Shown one piece after another: positions 5,909 to 7,419 of a stretch of DNA of 7,419 nt. A model generated the notes under the pieces. That model made no database searches. It had not been told where the DNA came from and saw nothing but the letters and a program-made list of their open reading frames with translations. The position numbers and the translations under genes are program-made. Positions within the stretch are counted from its first letter, which is position 1, and each line of letters opens with the position of its first letter. The DNA lies in the NCBI GenBank assembly GCA_020444985.1, contig JAGRHK010000070.1, positions 1 to 7,419 on the forward strand, given 5' to 3'. This DNA is from Candidatus Competibacteraceae bacterium (GTDB lineage Bacteria > Pseudomonadota > Gammaproteobacteria > Competibacterales > Competibacteraceae).

Positions 5909-7419
5909 ATGGCCACGCCTGCTGAAATGGCGGCATTCATCGCCAAATGGCGCGTGAGCACCCTCAAGGAGCGCAGCGCGGCGCAGGAGCATTTCATTGA
6001 CCTCTGCCGATTACTGGGCGTCAAGACTCCCGCAGAAGAAGACCCCCACGGCGAATGGTTCACCTTCGAGAAAGGCGCGAAGAAAACGGGTGGCGGCGAT
6101 GGCTGGGCCGATGTCTGGCGACGGCATTGTTTCGCTTGGGAATATAAAGGTAAACACAAGGATTTAGGCGCAGCGCTGCGTCAGCTCCAGCAGTACGCCC
6201 TGGCGCTGGAAAATCCGGTGTTGCTGATCGTTTCCGATATGGAGACGATTGAGATTCACACCAATTTCCCGAACACGGTCAACAAGACTTATGCGTTGAC
6301 CTTGGACGATTTCGCCGACCCTGCCCAGTTCAACCGGCTGAAATGGACGTTTCTGGAGCCGGAGCGGTTAAGACCGAACAAAACGCGCGAGAGCGTCACC
6401 AAGGATGCCGCTACCCTGATGGGGAGTCTGGCGCAGACTTTGCGCCAGCGCGGTCATGATCCGCAGCAGGTCGCCCACTTCATGACCCGGCTGCTGTTCT
6501 GCCTGTTCGCTGAGGATATTGGGTTATTGCCTGAGCGATTGTTCGGGAAGTTGATCGACAAATCACGGCGAGCTGCTGCTGACTTTCCTGCCTTGGCCCG
6601 TTCCTTATTTCACGCCATGCACCAGGGCGGGTGGTTCGGGTTTGACCGCATTGCCTGGTTCAATGGCGGGTTGTTCGACGACGACCACTGTTTGCCGCTG
6701 GAACCAGCGGATCTGGATACCTTGCATTCCGCCGCCGTCCTGGATTGGTCGGCAATTGAACCGGCGATCTTCGGAACGCTGTTCGAGCGCGGTCTTGATC
6801 CGAACAAACGCAGTCAGTTAGGGGCGCATTACACGGATGCAACCTCCATCCACCGCTTGATTGAGCCGGTCATTCGTGATCCGTTGCTGGCCGAATGGGC
6901 GACGGTGAAAGCCGACATGGAGCGGTTATTGAGCGCGAAGAAGCCGAAACGAGCGCAAGCGAAAAAGGCGTTGCAGGTTTTTTTGGAACGGTTGCGCACC
7001 TTCCGCGTTCTCGATCCGGCTTGTGGTTCGGGCAACTTCCTTTATTTGGCGTTGCGGACGCTCAAGGATATTGAGCATCAGGTCATGTTGGAAGCCGAGA
7101 CCCTGGGTTTGCAACGTGGTTTCCCGACTGTCGGGCCGGAAGCGGTGATGGGCATCGAAATTAACCCCTACGCGGCGGAACTGGCGCGGCTGACCGTCTG
7201 GATTGGCGAAATTCAATGGATGCTTGGGCACGGCTATAACCTGAACGATCAGCCGATTCTGAAACCGCTGAATTCGATTGAATGTCGGGATGCATTGCTG
7301 AATGTGGAAAGTGAGGCGACCTGGCCAGCCGCAAACGCGATTGTGGGCAATCCGCCGTTTCTGGGTGGCGGTAAGCTCTTGCGGGAACTGGGTGATGCGT
7401 ATGTAGGAGCAATACGCCA
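5909..7419 (+). CDS. MmeI-like type IIG/IIL restriction-modification fusion protein (N-terminal 503 residues, runs off the right edge)
   Basis: A single polypeptide combining DNA cleavage and adenine methylation, as in MmeI. Domains in order: an N-terminal PD-(D/E)xK nuclease (about residues 1-150), with D68 in GWADVW and E78-x-K80 in WEYKGK, the same D-x9-E-x-K spacing as I recall for MmeI; a helical connector (about 155-300) containing LFCLFAEDIGLL, typical of this family; RSQLGAHYT (301-309), the usual entry to the methyltransferase; the SAM-binding motif VLDPACGSGNFL (367-378); MGIEINPYAAELARLTVWIGE (motif II/III region); and the catalytic NPPF at 481-484, which marks N6-adenine methylation. 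The target recognition domain and C-terminus lie beyond the edge. The 5909 start follows GGAGG; the alternative ATG at 5870 would add 13 residues. It lies 35 bp after the RNA methyltransferase gene and may share its transcript. Such enzymes protect against phage and need no separate methylase; a helicase-linked or BREX PglX-like role cannot be ruled out without the rest. Confidence 0.9.
   Translation, partial: MATPAEMAAFIAKWRVSTLKERSAAQEHFIDLCRLLGVKTPAEEDPHGEWFTFEKGAKKTGGGDGWADVWRRHCFAWEYKGKHKDLGAALRQLQQYALALENPVLLIVSDMETIEIHTNFPNTVNKTYALTLDDFADPAQFNRLKWTFLEPERLRPNKTRESVTKDAATLMGSLAQTLRQRGHDPQQVAHFMTRLLFCLFAEDIGLLPERLFGKLIDKSRRAAADFPALARSLFHAMHQGGWFGFDRIAWFNGGLFDDDHCLPLEPADLDTLHSAAVLDWSAIEPAIFGTLFERGLDPNKRSQLGAHYTDATSIHRLIEPVIRDPLLAEWATVKADMERLLSAKKPKRAQAKKALQVFLERLRTFRVLDPACGSGNFLYLALRTLKDIEHQVMLEAETLGLQRGFPTVGPEAVMGIEINPYAAELARLTVWIGEIQWMLGHGYNLNDQPILKPLNSIECRDALLNVESEATWPAANAIVGNPPFLGGGKLLRELGDAYVGAIR

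Noticed and set aside
1..7419. CRISPR arrays, tRNA or rRNA genes
   Set aside because: No regularly spaced direct repeats and no tRNA- or rRNA-like sequence seen on reading both strands.

Overview
The window reads as chromosomal DNA of a moderately GC-rich bacterium, most likely a gammaproteobacterium. The main reason is an Rrf2-family SUF regulator directly upstream of sufB, an arrangement known from Xanthomonas-type and other gammaproteobacterial suf operons. Genus cannot be fixed from this sequence alone.

Layout. (1) 1-1359, minus strand: the start of a suf operon, with an IscR/SufR-like [2Fe-2S] regulator followed after 36 bp by sufB, whose C-terminal part lies outside the window. (2) 1360-1469: a divergent promoter region with an imperfect palindrome at 1400-1420, followed by a plus-strand EamA/DMT-family permease starting at a GTG codon (1470-2450). 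(3) 2467-2655, minus: a 62-residue protein with two CxxC pairs, convergent with the permease. (4) About 2669-4732, minus: an IS607-family insertion sequence. It holds a serine-recombinase tnpA with an in-frame TGA at codon 6, and an apparently intact RuvC nuclease gene tnpB joined to tnpA by an ATGA overlap. A hairpin lies across the tnpB stop codon. (5) 4755-5873, plus: an RlmC/TrmA-type m5U RNA methyltransferase with all Fe-S ligands and the catalytic cysteine. (6) From 5909 to the right edge, plus: the N-terminal 503 residues of an MmeI-like restriction-methylation fusion (PD-(D/E)xK nuclease, helical connector, N6-adenine methyltransferase); the specificity domain lies beyond the edge.

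How the parts relate. The suf regulator probably senses Fe-S status and controls its own operon, supplying clusters to enzymes such as the RNA methyltransferase. The insertion sequence separates the small CxxC gene from the methyltransferase and restriction-modification genes. Its transposase looks broken while its RNA-guided nuclease looks intact, so the element may be stranded with a live TnpB. The methyltransferase and restriction genes are nearly contiguous and may be co-transcribed.

Nothing here is plainly a new system. The points most worth following are the nonsense-mutated tnpA next to an intact tnpB that lacks a normal zinc ribbon, the RNA-like structure at the tnpB 3' end, and the partial type IIG/IIL restriction enzyme.
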